DNA of 64,000 nucleotides from Deinococcus frigens DSM 12807 (GCF_000701425.1 NZ_JNIW01000011.1:1-64000), one strand, 5' to 3'; positions 32,511 through 45,692 are shown, counted from the stretch's first letter. Numbers and translations: made by a program. Notes: generated from the sequence alone by a model not told the origin.

Positions 32511-32926
32511 CCAGATACGCTTGAGACACCTAGCCTAACCAACATGAGCATATCGTGATCATTAAAACTAACTATAATTTCTAGATCAATAGGTGAAATA
32601 TAGAAAACGAATCCCGTCGTTTCTGCTAGTACCGATTCTAAATCATTCGGGCTGTCAAATTTGAAGACAGAAGTTTCATTATGCTCGTCGAAATATAGAT
32701 AGACAGGTGCCTCATGTATGAATTTACTGATTTTTTTCCATCCTTGAGGGTCATGTATAGCTATTTCCGGTGAAAATTGCTCCCAATAAGGCGTTTGGCT
32801 CTTGTACATTTTAAACTTTTCGACTATACGATTGTGGAACTCCGCTGATTCTGCTGGTGGCATTTCTAAGAATTGAATGCCAAGAGTGTCCGAAGCCTGT
32901 CTAATCTCTTTTGCCACGTATCCCAT
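32507..32926 (-). CDS. Probable immunity protein for adjacent toxin
   Basis: A 139-residue acidic soluble protein in DNA much richer in A+T than its surroundings. Contains APVYLYFDEHNETSVFKFDS and GFVFYISPIDLEIIVSFNDH, an alpha/beta composition typical of polymorphic-toxin immunity proteins, but I cannot name its family. It starts three bases after the stop of the toxin fragment and uses AGGTGA overlapping that stop as ribosome site. Position, size and composition are the evidence for the immunity role. Confidence 0.6.
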   Translation of the reverse strand: MGYVAKEIRQASDTLGIQFLEMPPAESAEFHNRIVEKFKMYKSQTPYWEQFSPEIAIHDPQGWKKISKFIHEAPVYLYFDEHNETSVFKFDSPNDLESVLAETTGFVFYISPIDLEIIVSFNDHDMLMLVRLGVSSVSG

Positions 32927-32929
32927 ATT

Positions 32930-33478
32930 TCACCTGTTGCAAGTCACAAGATCGAGAAGAATGTGTCCACGAACGGCACCGCCGCTTCCGCGTTTTCCTG
33001 CGGTTTGATAACCAACGTGAGGCACTTCCGGCCCATTCTTTGAGTGGGGCCAATCTATGTTGACCTCAGCTCCCGCATGCTGCCCAGTAGTAACACGCCA
33101 CTCAACGGGGAAGGATTTACCTTCTGCTGTCTTTCCCCATCTAGTGATTTCAAATTGATCTCGCGGCACACCAATTCTTCTGAAAGCCTCATTCACAGCA
33201 TCACTTTGCGCTAATCCAGATCCACGCAAATCAAGGTCAACTTTTGAATTGTATGTCCATCCGTTCCCTGCCGATCTACTGTTTGCACCTGGGGTAGTTG
33301 GCCCACCCTGGTTATGAACGAGCCACCCTTCCTGCCCCACATAGTACGTATGCGCTTCACTGACCGTAAGATTGAACATCTCCCGGGTCTGCTGGACGGT
33401 GACGACATTGGCGATCACGCCCACGGTGCCATCGGCCAGCTTGATTTTATCCCCGATCTTGAGGTGGCCTGCGCCCAC
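32930..33478 (-). CDS. C-terminal fragment of Hint-type polymorphic toxin
   Basis: The frame begins inside the last part of a Hint (intein-like pretoxin) domain: HLKIGDKIKLADGTVGVIA then LTVSEAHTYYVGQEGWLVHN, the usual Hint C-terminal end. A toxin domain follows with FRRIGVPRDQFEITRWGK, VEWRVTTGQHAGAEVNIDWP and KRGSGGAVRGHILLD, resembling C-terminal nuclease-type polymorphic toxins; the family is not certain. The N-terminal delivery part (RHS or similar) and the first half of Hint are missing, so this is an orphan toxin tip. The frame is open upstream without a clear start. Confidence 0.68.
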   Translation of the reverse strand: MGAGHLKIGDKIKLADGTVGVIANVVTVQQTREMFNLTVSEAHTYYVGQEGWLVHNQGGPTTPGANSRSAGNGWTYNSKVDLDLRGSGLAQSDAVNEAFRRIGVPRDQFEITRWGKTAEGKSFPVEWRVTTGQHAGAEVNIDWPHSKNGPEVPHVGYQTAGKRGSGGAVRGHILLDLVTCNR

Positions 33479-33566
33479 CCACTGTACCCCCAGGTCCGCA
33501 TGGCCTTGAGGCTGAGGCCGGGGCGTGAGAGGCGTGACGAGACTCAGGGTAGAAACGGCAATTTAT

Positions 33567-33597
33567 GTCCTATAATTTCACTTATGGGATATAGGAC
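33567..33597 (+). promoter_or_regulatory. Integrase promoter with overlapping dyad
   Basis: A consensus TATAAT (33571-33576) lies inside the left arm of GTCCTATA-N15-TATAGGAC (33567-33574 with 3390-region 33590-33597). Transcription would start near 33583, about 20 nt before the recombinase start. The dyad is placed for autoregulation, or could be a recombinase binding site. Confidence 0.55.
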
Positions 33598-33603
33598 GGG
33601 AAC

Positions 33604-34650
33604 TTGACAGGAGAAGCACTGGTCCTGGCCTCACGCTGGTCAAACGCCGCCAACCGTCGGCGCGAGGGCTTGCGGGCCGCGCATGAGCAGAATGCTGAGG
33701 CTCTGGCTGATCTGCTGGTGACTTACATGCGCCTCAAATCCAGCCGAGGCGCACGCGTCAGCCAGATGACGCTGGACCACTACTGTGAATCGCTCCGGCG
33801 TTTCCTGGCGTTCACCGGGCCACCCGAGTCGCCGGAGCGGGCGCTGAATCAATTGACCGCCGAGGACTTCGAGGTCTGGCTGCTGACCATGCAGCAGACT
33901 GGTCTGGCCGCCTCCAGCATTAAGCGCCATTTATACGGCGTGCGGAACCTGATGAAAGCGCTGGTCTGGGCCGGGGCCATTGCCAGCGATCCCAGTTTCG
34001 GGGTACGGCCTCCCAGTGACACAACACCAGCACATGCCAAGAAACAGGCGTTGTCCGTAGCGCGGTACACGGAGTTACTGGCTTTGCCTGCTGCCCTTCA
34101 TCCTAACGACACCTTGCACGCCCACCGGGACACACTTTTACTGGAACTCGGCGGGAGCCTGGGCCTGCGCGCAGCAGAACTGGTAGGGCTGAATGCGGTG
34201 GACGCGGACCTGAACGAGAGGCAATTGCGAGTGCTGGGCAAGGGGGGCAAGGGGCGCATGGTTCCGATCACGGCGCGGGTGGAACGCAGCCTGCGCCACT
34301 GGTTAATGTCGCGTTCAGCTCTGGAAGCAGCAGGCAAGCTCAGGACCGAGGCGCTGCTCGTTTCATTGAGCGGACGGAACTACGGCGGCAGACTGACCAC
34401 CAAAGGCGCACGTACGATTGCTGCCGTCTATTACCAGGCGCTTGGCCTGTCACCAGAACTGTGGGGACTGCATACCCTTAGGCGCACAGCAGGTACGCAT
34501 CTCTACCGCGCCACGCGTGATCTGCACGTTGTCGCGGATGTGCTGGGCCACGCTTCGGTCAACACCTCGGCCATCTACGCCAAGATGGACACGGAAGTCA
34601 GGCGCGAAGCTATGGAAGCGATGGAGCGTTTGCGCGATCCACAGGACTGA
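33604..34650 (+). CDS. Tyrosine recombinase (XerC/XerD-like integrase)
   Basis: A 348-residue site-specific recombinase. N-terminal SAM-like core-binding domain to about residue 125; catalytic residues: R in [12 protein letters not shown] in [18 protein letters not shown] with the second Arg, H in [16 protein letters not shown] with the tyrosine nucleophile. TTG 33604 is the first start after an in-frame stop; AGGAG at 33609 would fit a CTG at 33619 equally well. Neighbouring toxin/immunity relics suggest a mobile-element origin, but a Xer-like housekeeping role is possible. Confidence 0.88.
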   Translation: MTGEALVLASRWSNAANRRREGLRAAHEQNAEALADLLVTYMRLKSSRGARVSQMTLDHYCESLRRFLAFTGPPESPERALNQLTAEDFEVWLLTMQQTGLAASSIKRHLYGVRNLMKALVWAGAIASDPSFGVRPPSDTTPAHAKKQALSVARYTELLALPAALHPNDTLHAHRDTLLLELGGSLGLRAAELVGLNAVDADLNERQLRVLGKGGKGRMVPITARVERSLRHWLMSRSALEAAGKLRTEALLVSLSGRNYGGRLTTKGARTIAAVYYQALGLSPELWGLHTLRRTAGTHLYRATRDLHVVADVLGHASVNTSAIYAKMDTEVRREAMEAMERLRDPQD

Positions 34651-36141
<1,491 letters not shown>

Positions 36142-36217
36142 GATAGGGGGCGGCAAATGAAAAGATCAGGCCGTTCGCCCGCCCCTGGACCGGACGGCAG
36201 GTTAAGATAAAAACACC

Positions 36218-36922
36218 TTGAGACTGGCCTTTATCAGCGACATTCATGGAAATATCCACGCCCTGACGGCGGTCAGGCGCTTTCTTACTGGGAATGCGGT
36301 CCACGGGGTGATCGTGGTGGGCGATCTGGTGGGCTACGGCGCGTCGCCAGGGCCGGTAATCGACGCTGTCGTGCGTGAGGGCTGGTCTACTGGCCTGGGG
36401 TCCAGCGACATGCGTGTCGCGATTGATCTGGGGGGCCGCGAGGAACGGCGCGGCGTGGCCGATCAGGTGCTGACCTGGACCAAGACGGTGCTCACGCCCG
36501 AGCAGACCGACTTCCTGCGCCGTTTGCCGCCTGGTGGGCGCATCATGACCCCGGTGGGCCGGGTGCGCTATTTCCACGGCAGTCCCCACGATCCCGAACA
36601 GCGCCTGGACCTGATGGCGGATAAGCGTGAGCTGGAGGACCTGGCCGAGACGCTGGGCGCGCGGGTGATCGTGGTGGGCGGCTCGCACGTGCCGTTCAGC
36701 CGGGTGATCGGCGACACCACCTTCGTCGATCCGGGCAGCGTGGGCCTCAGCCTCAACCACGAACCCGGCGCGGACGTGGTGATCGTGGACTGCGCCGGGC
36801 GTAGGCCCAGCGTCTCGCTGCACAAGGTCACCTACGACTACGCCTCCAGCGCCTTCGACATCATGGCCTGGGGATTGCCGCCGGTGATCGCGGACGTGAT
36901 CAAGACGGGGCGCATGGGTTAA
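36218..36922 (+). CDS. Metallophosphoesterase with altered metal ligands
   Basis: A 234-residue calcineurin-fold protein starting at TTG ([16 protein letters not shown] gives D-x-[16 protein letters not shown] gives GD). The usual GNHD is GSSD and the usual GHTH is GGSH here (LGSSDMRVA and VGGSHVPF), so several metal ligands are missing. [13 protein letters not shown] is the typical family end. It may be a weak or non-phosphatase relative. TAAGAT upstream of the TTG suggests a leaderless or short-leader transcript. Confidence 0.8.
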   Translation: MRLAFISDIHGNIHALTAVRRFLTGNAVHGVIVVGDLVGYGASPGPVIDAVVREGWSTGLGSSDMRVAIDLGGREERRGVADQVLTWTKTVLTPEQTDFLRRLPPGGRIMTPVGRVRYFHGSPHDPEQRLDLMADKRELEDLAETLGARVIVVGGSHVPFSRVIGDTTFVDPGSVGLSLNHEPGADVVIVDCAGRRPSVSLHKVTYDYASSAFDIMAWGLPPVIADVIKTGRMG

Positions 36923-37006
36923 ATCAGGCCGCGAGACCCTGCACGCGTGAAGCGGGGCGGAATTCTTCACACGTCCTTAACCCGCAGCGGTTTATGGTGA
37001 CGGGGA

Positions 37007-37948
37007 ATGATCGAGCAACCGACGAACGCGCCGCCCAGCAGGCGTCTGGCCCCACTGGGGCGGCTTCTGGGAACGGCCCTGATGCTGTGGGCCGGAGGGT
37101 GGGCCGGGGCCATAGCGCCTCAGACCTACACGGTCAAAAGTGGCGACACACTGTTCCAGGTGGCAAGGGCAGCGGGTCTCTCAGTCCCGGCCCTGCTTAA
37201 GCTCAACAGCCTGAGCGGGACGGCGCTGCGGCCAGGGCAGGTGCTGCGGTTGCGTGCATCTGTAGTTCCGCCCGCGCAGCCGCCGCAAAGACAGGTAAAA
37301 GTGAAGCCGCCGCCGCTGCCGCCCGGCACGCCGCGCCCCGATCCGGTGCAGGTGCGGGGGCCGTCCAAATGGCAGACGCCGCCCCCGGCCACCGTCACCA
37401 GCTTTATCGGCTGGGCACTGCCTGGGACGGATTCCCCATTCGGCAATGAGCTGCCGATGCGGACATACCTGCCGGGCCTGGGCTTCAGCTTCCAGACCCA
37501 GAACAACTGCGGCCCCAGCGCGCTGTCCTCGGTGCTGGGCTTTTTTAAGGTGCAGATCGCTCAGAACGTCATTCAGCGCACCGCACGCCCGGACGGCGGC
37601 TACATGCAGATCAGCGCCATAGCCCCGGAACTCCAGAAATTCAGGTTGCGGACCCTCTCGGTGCGCGGCGGGCAGCTCTTGCAGATCAAACGGCTGCTGG
37701 CGCTGGGCATTCCGGTGATCGTGCTGCAATGGTATGAACGGCCCGGCGAGGTGCCGCACTTCCGGGTGGTGCGCGGCTACGACGATCAGGCCGGGCTGGT
37801 GTGGGTCAGCGACAGCATGGTGGGACCGCTGGCCTACATGAGCTACCACAGCTTCGATGCCCTGTGGAATACACAGTCGCGCCAGATGTTCCCGGTCTAT
37901 CCCGAGGGCTACGACAGGCTGGTACGGCGACTGGTGGGCCAGGGATAA
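37007..37948 (+). CDS. Secreted LysM and C39-like peptidase protein
   Basis: A 313-residue exported protein. A hydrophobic signal region near 20-36 is followed by one LysM domain (YTVKSGDTLFQVARAAGLS to RPGQVLRL), a Pro-rich linker (residues 87-120), and a C39-like papain-fold domain with catalytic Cys in NNCGPSALSSVLGFF and His in EVPHFRVVRGYDD. Likely binds peptidoglycan through LysM and cleaves a peptide or protein in the envelope. TATGGT eight bases before ATG suggests leaderless expression. Confidence 0.83.
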   Translation: MIEQPTNAPPSRRLAPLGRLLGTALMLWAGGWAGAIAPQTYTVKSGDTLFQVARAAGLSVPALLKLNSLSGTALRPGQVLRLRASVVPPAQPPQRQVKVKPPPLPPGTPRPDPVQVRGPSKWQTPPPATVTSFIGWALPGTDSPFGNELPMRTYLPGLGFSFQTQNNCGPSALSSVLGFFKVQIAQNVIQRTARPDGGYMQISAIAPELQKFRLRTLSVRGGQLLQIKRLLALGIPVIVLQWYERPGEVPHFRVVRGYDDQAGLVWVSDSMVGPLAYMSYHSFDALWNTQSRQMFPVYPEGYDRLVRRLVGQG

Positions 37949-38003
37949 CGAAGCTGGAGCGGCTGGTTGTGGCTGTATGGCAGTGGCAGGACTTCGCCCC
38001 GCC

Positions 38004-39161
38004 TCAGGCCAGCACGCCGTCCAGCGCCTCGTCGAATCTGGCCACCAGACCGCGCTCGCCCAGCAGGTCTTCCAGCGCCGTCATCAGCGCGCGGTACGGG
38101 GCGGGGCGGGCCGCCTCACCCATCAGCCCCAGCCTCCAGATCACGCCTGCGGTGGGTCCGAGGCCGCCAGTCACGCTGATCTCCCGTGCCCGCAGTGCCT
38201 GACGCACGCCCGCGTCGTCGAAGCCCTCGGGTAGTCTCAGCGCCAGCACGGTGGGCAGGCGGTCCCCGGCACGGCGCACGTAGGGCGAGAAGCCCAGCGG
38301 CTTCAGCGCGCTCAGAATGGCCCCACCCACCTGCTGCACGCGGCGCTGACGGGTCTCCATCCCTTCCTCCAGCGCGGCCTGCAACGCGGCGTGAAAGGCG
38401 AAATGCAGGTTGACCGGCACCGTGTGGTGGTAGGTGTGGCGGGTCCAGTAGTCGCGCAGGCCCTCGAAGTCGCAGTACCACAGCGGGGTGGGGGTGCGGC
38501 GCGCGGCGTAGCGGGCCAGGGCGCGTTCGCTGATCGCCACCGGGGCCACGCCGGGGGGCGCGCTCAGGCACTTCTGCGCGCCGGTGTAGGCGTAGTCCAC
38601 GCCCCAGTCCTGCATGTAGAAAGGTTCCATTCCGGCAGTGGTCACGGTGTCCACCGTCAGCAGCGCCCCGGTGCCGCGCACCAGTTCGGCAATTGCGGGC
38701 ACCGGATTCAGGACGCCGGTGCTGGTCTCGCCGTGGACCACCGCCACCATGCGAACGTCGCCCGCCTGTTTCAGTTGGGCGGCCACGTCCTCTGGCCGGA
38801 TTGCCTGGCCCAGCGGGGCCGTGACCAGCCGCACCCGCGCGCCGTAGCGGGCCGCCATCTCGGCCATACGCCGCCCGAAGCTGCCGTTGGCGCAGACCAG
38901 CACCTCGTCGCCCTCCTCCACCAGATTGGCAAATCCCGCCTCCATGCCCAGGCTGCCGGTTCCGGCCAGCAAGGCGGTGAAGCACTCGGGTTCCGCACCG
39001 TACATCACGCGCAGATCGGCCTGGATCTCGCGGTTCAGGGCGAACACTTCCGGGTCCATGTGGCCCAGCATCGGGCGGGTCATGGCGTGCATGGCGCGCG
39101 GGTGGATCGGGGTGGGGCCGGGGGTCAGCAGGATGTGTTCGGGATAGGCGTCCAGGGGCAT
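38004..39161 (-). CDS. Class V aminotransferase (alanine-glyoxylate/serine-pyruvate type)
   Basis: A 385-residue PLP enzyme. Starts [18 protein letters not shown], a family signature; PLP lysine in [18 protein letters not shown]; substrate arginine region [11 protein letters not shown]. Resembles alanine-glyoxylate or serine-pyruvate aminotransferases; other class V enzymes cannot be excluded. ATG 39161 is chosen because TATTCT lies six bases before it. Divergent from the HAD phosphatase gene. Confidence 0.87.
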   Translation of the reverse strand: MPLDAYPEHILLTPGPTPIHPRAMHAMTRPMLGHMDPEVFALNREIQADLRVMYGAEPECFTALLAGTGSLGMEAGFANLVEEGDEVLVCANGSFGRRMAEMAARYGARVRLVTAPLGQAIRPEDVAAQLKQAGDVRMVAVVHGETSTGVLNPVPAIAELVRGTGALLTVDTVTTAGMEPFYMQDWGVDYAYTGAQKCLSAPPGVAPVAISERALARYAARRTPTPLWYCDFEGLRDYWTRHTYHHTVPVNLHFAFHAALQAALEEGMETRQRRVQQVGGAILSALKPLGFSPYVRRAGDRLPTVLALRLPEGFDDAGVRQALRAREISVTGGLGPTAGVIWRLGLMGEAARPAPYRALMTALEDLLGERGLVARFDEALDGVLA

Positions 39162-39188
39162 GGCTAGAGAATAGAGTCTAGAGATCGC

Positions 39189-39250
39189 TTTAGCAATCCT
39201 GTTGCGTTTGATCCTCACAAAATTTGAGAAGAGACACTAAAATTGCTAAA
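39189..39250. promoter_or_regulatory. 9-bp inverted repeat in divergent promoter region
   Basis: TTTAGCAAT (39189-39197) and ATTGCTAAA (39242-39250) are perfectly complementary, 44 bp apart, in an AT-rich spacer between divergent genes; CTCA...TGAG sits near the middle. The spacing suits two operator half-sites bridged by a looping regulator. No regulator gene is adjacent. Confidence 0.4.
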
Positions 39251-39351
39251 ACTTTCTGAAAACATGCCATTCGAGCTGCCTGCTCCCAACTTCAGGCATA
39301 ATTCAGTTCGCCGTCATCTGTTCCACGATCAAACCCACTAGGATTGGCGGC

Positions 39352-40053
39352 ATGACCTCCACGCCGCCGCTTCCTGCCGTCTCGCTCAAAGCGGTCCTGT
39401 TCGACCGGGACGACACCATCGCCTACACGGACCGCGAGGTGTATGGCGAGGCCGCGCGCTGGGCCGCCGGGGAATACGGACTGGAGGCCCGCGCGGTGGG
39501 CGAGGCGATGCTGGGGCAGTGGCAGGCGCGGGCGCTGACGTGGTGGGACCTGCGCACCGAGGACGACGAGACGGCCTTCTGGGAGAGGTACGGCCTGGAG
39601 CTGGTGGAACGGGTGGGTTTGCCGGCCTCCGACGCCGAGCGGTTCATGGCCGAGTATCCCTACGAGCGTTTCATGAAGCCCGTGCCGCACGCCCGCGAGG
39701 TCTTGCAGGGGTTGCGTGCCCGTGGCCTGAAGATTGGCGTGCTGAGCAACACACTGCCCAGCATCGACCGCACGCTGGAGCAGGTGGGGCTGGCCGATCT
39801 GGTGGACGTGGCGGTGGCGACGTGCGTGGTGGGCGTCCACAAGCCGGACGCGGGAGCGTTCCTTCATGCTGCGGGGGCGCTGGGCGTGCGCCCTGCTGAG
39901 GTGCTGTTCGTGGACGACAAGCTGGAGAACGTGGCCGCCGCCCGCGCGCTGGGCATGCAGGGCAGCGTGATCGACCTGCGCGGCCATGAGAAGGACGCCA
40001 TTCACGACCTGCGCGCGGTGCTGGACCTGGTCGGCGACGTGGTGCGCGGCTGA
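39352..40053 (+). CDS. HAD-superfamily hydrolase
   Basis: A 233-residue haloacid dehalogenase-like phosphatase: motif I LFDRDDTIAYTD, motif II GVLSNTLPS, motif III lysine in GVHKPDAGAFL and motif IV LFVDDKLENV. A helical cap lies between motifs I and II. Substrate unknown. TAGGAT seven bases before ATG suggests leaderless start. Its stop overlaps the dipeptidase start (TGATG). Confidence 0.87.
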   Translation: MTSTPPLPAVSLKAVLFDRDDTIAYTDREVYGEAARWAAGEYGLEARAVGEAMLGQWQARALTWWDLRTEDDETAFWERYGLELVERVGLPASDAERFMAEYPYERFMKPVPHAREVLQGLRARGLKIGVLSNTLPSIDRTLEQVGLADLVDVAVATCVVGVHKPDAGAFLHAAGALGVRPAEVLFVDDKLENVAAARALGMQGSVIDLRGHEKDAIHDLRAVLDLVGDVVRG

Positions 40054-41027
40054 TGCTGATCGACGGGCATCTGGACCTGGCCTACAACGCGCTGATTGGG
40101 CGCGATCTGACCCTGGACCTCGAATCCCTGCGGGCGGGCGATCCGGTGCAGGGGCAGACCGCCACCACCACTTTTTCGGAGCTGCGGGCGGCGGGGGCGC
40201 GGGTGTGTTTCGGCACGCTGTTTGCCGCGCCGCGCACGCCCGATTCGCCAGGCGGCTATACCGATCCCGCCGGGGCGCGGGCGCAGGCACTGGCCCAACT
40301 GGACGTGTACCGCCGCTGGGAGGACGACGGTTTTATCCGGCTGCTGCGCTCCGGGACCGAGGTCACGGCGCATCTGGCCGACACCGGCGCACCGCTGGGC
40401 GTGGTGCTGCTGATGGAAGGCGCGGACCCGGTGCGGGACGCCGACGATCTGCCGTTCTGGGTGGACGCGGGCGTGCGGCTGATCGGCCCGGCGTGGGGGG
40501 GCACACGTTATGCGGGCGGTACGGGTGCGCCGGGGCCACTCACCGACGCGGGCAGGGCGCTGGTCACCGCCATGCGTGACCTGGGCATCGCGCTGGACGC
40601 CTCGCACCTGGACGACGCCGCGTTCCGGGAAGCCGCCAGGATCGGGCCGAGGATGATCGCCTCGCACTCCAACTCACGCGCGCTGGTTTCCGGCCACCGC
40701 CACCTGAGCGACGAGATGGCCCGTGCCATCGCCGATCAGGACGGCGTCATCGGGCTGGTGTTCCTGAGTCAGTTCATCAAAGAGGGCGCGGAAACGGGCG
40801 CGACTCTGGACGAGCTGGCCGCTCACGCCTGCCACTACGCGGAACTTATCGGCTGGGACCGGGTGGCCATCGGCAGCGATATGGACGGCGGGTTCGGGGC
40901 CGAGAAGACGCCCGTGGGAATCGGACGGTACGCGGAGTTGCCGCGCTTTCTGGACGGGCTGCCCGGCGAGCACCGCTCGGGGGTTGCGGGCGAGAACTGG
41001 CTGCGCTGGCTGAGGGCGTACCTCTAG
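40053..41027 (+). CDS. Membrane-dipeptidase family (M19) enzyme
   Basis: A 324-residue amidohydrolase-fold zinc dipeptidase: LIDGHLDLAYNAL supplies HxD ligands, VVLLMEGADPVRD the glutamate, and SHSNSRALVSGHRHLSD plus AIGSDMDGGFG the later histidines and aspartate. M19 enzymes cleave dipeptides including those with D-residues. Translationally coupled to the HAD gene. With the downstream peptidase and epimerase it suggests murein-peptide salvage. Confidence 0.88.
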   Translation: MLIDGHLDLAYNALIGRDLTLDLESLRAGDPVQGQTATTTFSELRAAGARVCFGTLFAAPRTPDSPGGYTDPAGARAQALAQLDVYRRWEDDGFIRLLRSGTEVTAHLADTGAPLGVVLLMEGADPVRDADDLPFWVDAGVRLIGPAWGGTRYAGGTGAPGPLTDAGRALVTAMRDLGIALDASHLDDAAFREAARIGPRMIASHSNSRALVSGHRHLSDEMARAIADQDGVIGLVFLSQFIKEGAETGATLDELAAHACHYAELIGWDRVAIGSDMDGGFGAEKTPVGIGRYAELPRFLDGLPGEHRSGVAGENWLRWLRAYL

Positions 41028-41054
41028 CGCCCGTTTCCCGCTACCCTGTTCCAC

Positions 41055-41921
41055 ATGCTCCTCCCCGATCCCCGCACCCACGCCTATCTCGCCAATACCC
41101 GGCTGGCCGAGGAAGCCCTGCGTGGCCAGCTTGGCGGGGGCGACTGGACCTATGTCTCCCCGCGCCCCAGGGCCGCCGCCGCTCGCCTGGGCCTGCGCGC
41201 CCGGCCCCGCCCCGACGCCCCGCAGGTCACCGAGGCGCTCCCCGGCGAGGCGCTGGAACTGCTGTGGGAAGGTGCAGACGGCTGGGTCTACGTCCGCACG
41301 GTGCATGACGGCTACCTGGGCTGGACTCCGGCGGACGGTTTGACGGAGCTGCTGAACGGCGAGACGGCGGGTATTACCGTTCCCCGTGCCCACGCCTTTG
41401 CCAGACCGAGGGTCAGCCAGCCCATCGTGGCGGAACTGTGTCTGGGAGCCAGGGTGAAGCGCACGCCGGATGATCTGGTGATGGAAGGCGGGCGGCGCTG
41501 GGCGCGCGTGTGGTGGCGCGGCGACAGCGACGGCTGGGTGGGAGAGGCCGCCCTCTCCCCCACCCTTGACCCGGACCCGGCGGCGCTGGCCCTGCGCTTT
41601 CTGGACGCGCCGTATGTCTGGGGCGGGCGCAGCGCGTGGGGGCTGGATTGTTCGGGGCTGACTCAACTGGTGTTTGGCACGTTCGGCCGGGCCATTCCCC
41701 GCGACGCCGATCAGCAGCAGCGGGCGCTGGAGGCGGTCACGACGCCCCGGCGCGGCGATCTGGCCTTCTTTCCCGGTCACGTCGGGCTGATGCTGGACGC
41801 GCGGCAGATGGTCCACGCCAACGCCACGCATATGCGCGTGACGGTGGAAACTTTCGGCGAGGGCGACTACGGGCAGCGGCTGGCAGCGAATTGCAGCGGG
41901 TTTGGGCGGTGGACCCCGTGA
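41055..41921 (+). CDS. NlpC/P60 endopeptidase with SH3 domains
   Basis: A 288-residue peptidase of the YkfC type. Two bacterial SH3-like segments (about residues 45-95 and 105-160) precede the NlpC/P60 domain with Cys in AWGLDCSGLTQLVFG, His in FFPGHVGLMLD and the third polar residue in VHANATHM. Such enzymes cut gamma-D-Glu-diamino acid bonds in murein peptides. No signal peptide, so it may act in the cytoplasm. TACCCT seven bases before ATG gives a leaderless promoter. Overlaps the epimerase gene by GTGA. Confidence 0.9.
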   Translation: MLLPDPRTHAYLANTRLAEEALRGQLGGGDWTYVSPRPRAAAARLGLRARPRPDAPQVTEALPGEALELLWEGADGWVYVRTVHDGYLGWTPADGLTELLNGETAGITVPRAHAFARPRVSQPIVAELCLGARVKRTPDDLVMEGGRRWARVWWRGDSDGWVGEAALSPTLDPDPAALALRFLDAPYVWGGRSAWGLDCSGLTQLVFGTFGRAIPRDADQQQRALEAVTTPRRGDLAFFPGHVGLMLDARQMVHANATHMRVTVETFGEGDYGQRLAANCSGFGRWTP

Positions 41922-42933
41922 GCGTCAGTTGGGAGACGCTGGAACTGCACACCGCCCAGCCCTTCGGCATCGCGCGCTGGACGCACAGTGTCTATCCGCG
42001 CACGGTCGTCACCTTCACGCAGGACGGCCTCTCGGGGCGCGGCGAGGCGGCCCCCAACGCCTTTTACGGCGAGACGCGGGGTACGGTGGAGGCGGTGCTG
42101 CCCCTGCTGGCCGGGGCGCTCACTGATCTCTGGGACTGGGACGGTTTGCACGAACGTCTATCGGCACGGATGCCGCAGGGCCACCCCTCGGTCAAGTGCG
42201 CGCTGGAGATGGCGGCGCTGGAATACTGTGCCGTCTCGGTGGGCCTGCCGGTCTGGACACTGCTGGGCCTCTCCCCCGCCCCGTTGCCCCGCAGCAGCTT
42301 CACGGTCAGCCTGGCCGGGGTGCCGGAGATGCGGCAACAAGCGCGCGAGGCGGTGGGGGCCGGGCACACGGTTCTCAAGGTCAAACTGGGAACGGCGCGC
42401 GATGAGGCCATTCTGGGAGCCTTGCGCGAGGAGGTGCCCGACGTGGCCCTGCGCGTGGACGCCAACGCCGGCTGGACGCGCCCGCAGGCCAAACGCATGC
42501 TGGGCGTGCTGGACGCCGCCCGCGTGGAACTGCTGGAACAGCCCCTGGCGGCAGGCGATCTGGCAGGCCACGCCGAACTGCGCCGCCTGTCGCGCGTGCC
42601 GCTGGTGGCCGATGAAAGCCTGCACCACGTCCGCGACGTGACCGCGCTGGCCGAGGCCTTTGACGGCGTGAACCTCAAGCTCGCCAAGCTGGGCGGACCG
42701 TTGCAGGCGCTCGCGGCGTTGCGGCTGGCCCGCGCCCACGACCTGAGCGTCATGATCGGCTGCATGATCGAGAGCAGCCTGGGCATCGCCGCCGCCGCGC
42801 ATCTGGCTGGACTGTGCGACTGGGCCGATCTGGACGGGGCCTTGCTGCTGGCCGACGATCCGTTTACCGGGCTGGACTGGACGGCGGGCGAGCTGGCCAG
42901 GCCGCCGGGGCCGGGCTGGGGGGTGGAGCGGCG

Positions 42934-42937
<4 letters not shown>
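41918..42937 (+). CDS. Dipeptide (L-Ala-D/L-Glu) epimerase
   Basis: A 339-residue enolase-superfamily enzyme. Catalytic lysines in TVLKVKLGT (KxK) and LKLAKLGG; metal ligands D in LRVDANAGWT, E in LLEQPLAAGD and D in PLVADESLH; end IGCMIESSLGIAAAAHLAG. The KxK plus DxD-type pattern fits Ala-Glu epimerases such as YkfB/YcjG. The GTG start overlaps the upstream peptidase stop, as in ykf-type operons, which strengthens the assignment. Confidence 0.9.
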
Positions 42938-44121
<1,184 letters not shown>

Positions 44122-44145
44122 TGGAAGATGACGTGCAACTCATGC

Positions 44146-44181
44146 ACGTGAAATGATTCACGATATATCTTGCTCGTGAAA
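44146..44181 (-). repeat. 36-bp triple half-site element, copy D
   Basis: On the minus strand: TTTCACGAGC ... ATCGTGAATC ... TTTCACGT, with the same half-site spacing as copies A-C. It begins 11 bases after the pdxT stop in the sense direction of pdxT and lies between convergent genes. Confidence 0.75.
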
Positions 44182-44191
44182 TTTAGATTCT

Positions 44192-44795
44192 CTAATTTGC
44201 CACGATCTCTCTTCGGCTGACCAGTGCTACAAAATATTCGTGCAGGCGCACGTCTCCTGTCAATTCGGGATGAAAGGCTGTCGCCAAAACACGGTCCTGG
44301 CGCAGCAACACCGCCTGTCCCTCCCACTCGGCCAGAACCGTCGCGGTTCCCACCTCGCTGAAGGCGGGGGCGCGGATAAAAACGGCGGGAAACGGCGCGT
44401 CCAGTCCTTGCACGAGCAGTTGGGCGGCAAAAGAATTGATCTGCCGCCCAAAGGCATTGCGCTGCACGGTGGCGTCCAATAGCTTCAGACTGTCCTGCTG
44501 GCCGCCAAATTGCGGGGGCGCGCCCCGGACCTCGCGGGCCAGCAGAATCGCTCCAGCGCAGGTGCCCCAGATGGCCCCACCCTCCATATAGAAGGCGCGG
44601 ATCGGCTCCCACAGCGCGTATCCCGTCAGCAGGCGGGCCATCGTCGTGCTCTCTCCGCCAGGCAGGATCAGGCCGTCGAGTCCAGCAAGATCGGCGGGAA
44701 GGCGAACCTCCTGCACCGTGATTGCCAGCGATTCCAGCAGGCGGCGGTGTTCGCGGAATGCGCCCTGAAGAGCCAGCACGCCGATTCTGAGCGGT

Positions 44796-44806
<11 letters not shown>
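44192..44806 (-). CDS. pdxT: Pyridoxal 5'-phosphate synthase glutaminase subunit
   Basis: A 204-residue class I glutaminase supplying ammonia to PdxS for vitamin B6 synthesis. Motifs: [27 protein letters not shown], catalytic Cys in [13 protein letters not shown], and His/Glu in [12 protein letters not shown] start inside the end of pdxS (11-nt overlap), so the subunits are translated together. Confidence 0.95.

Positions 44807-45692
<886 letters not shown>

Noticed and set aside
33561..33600. TTATGTC resembling a radiation/desiccation response motif
   Set aside because: The second half of the 17-bp palindrome (GACATAA) is absent at the required spacing.
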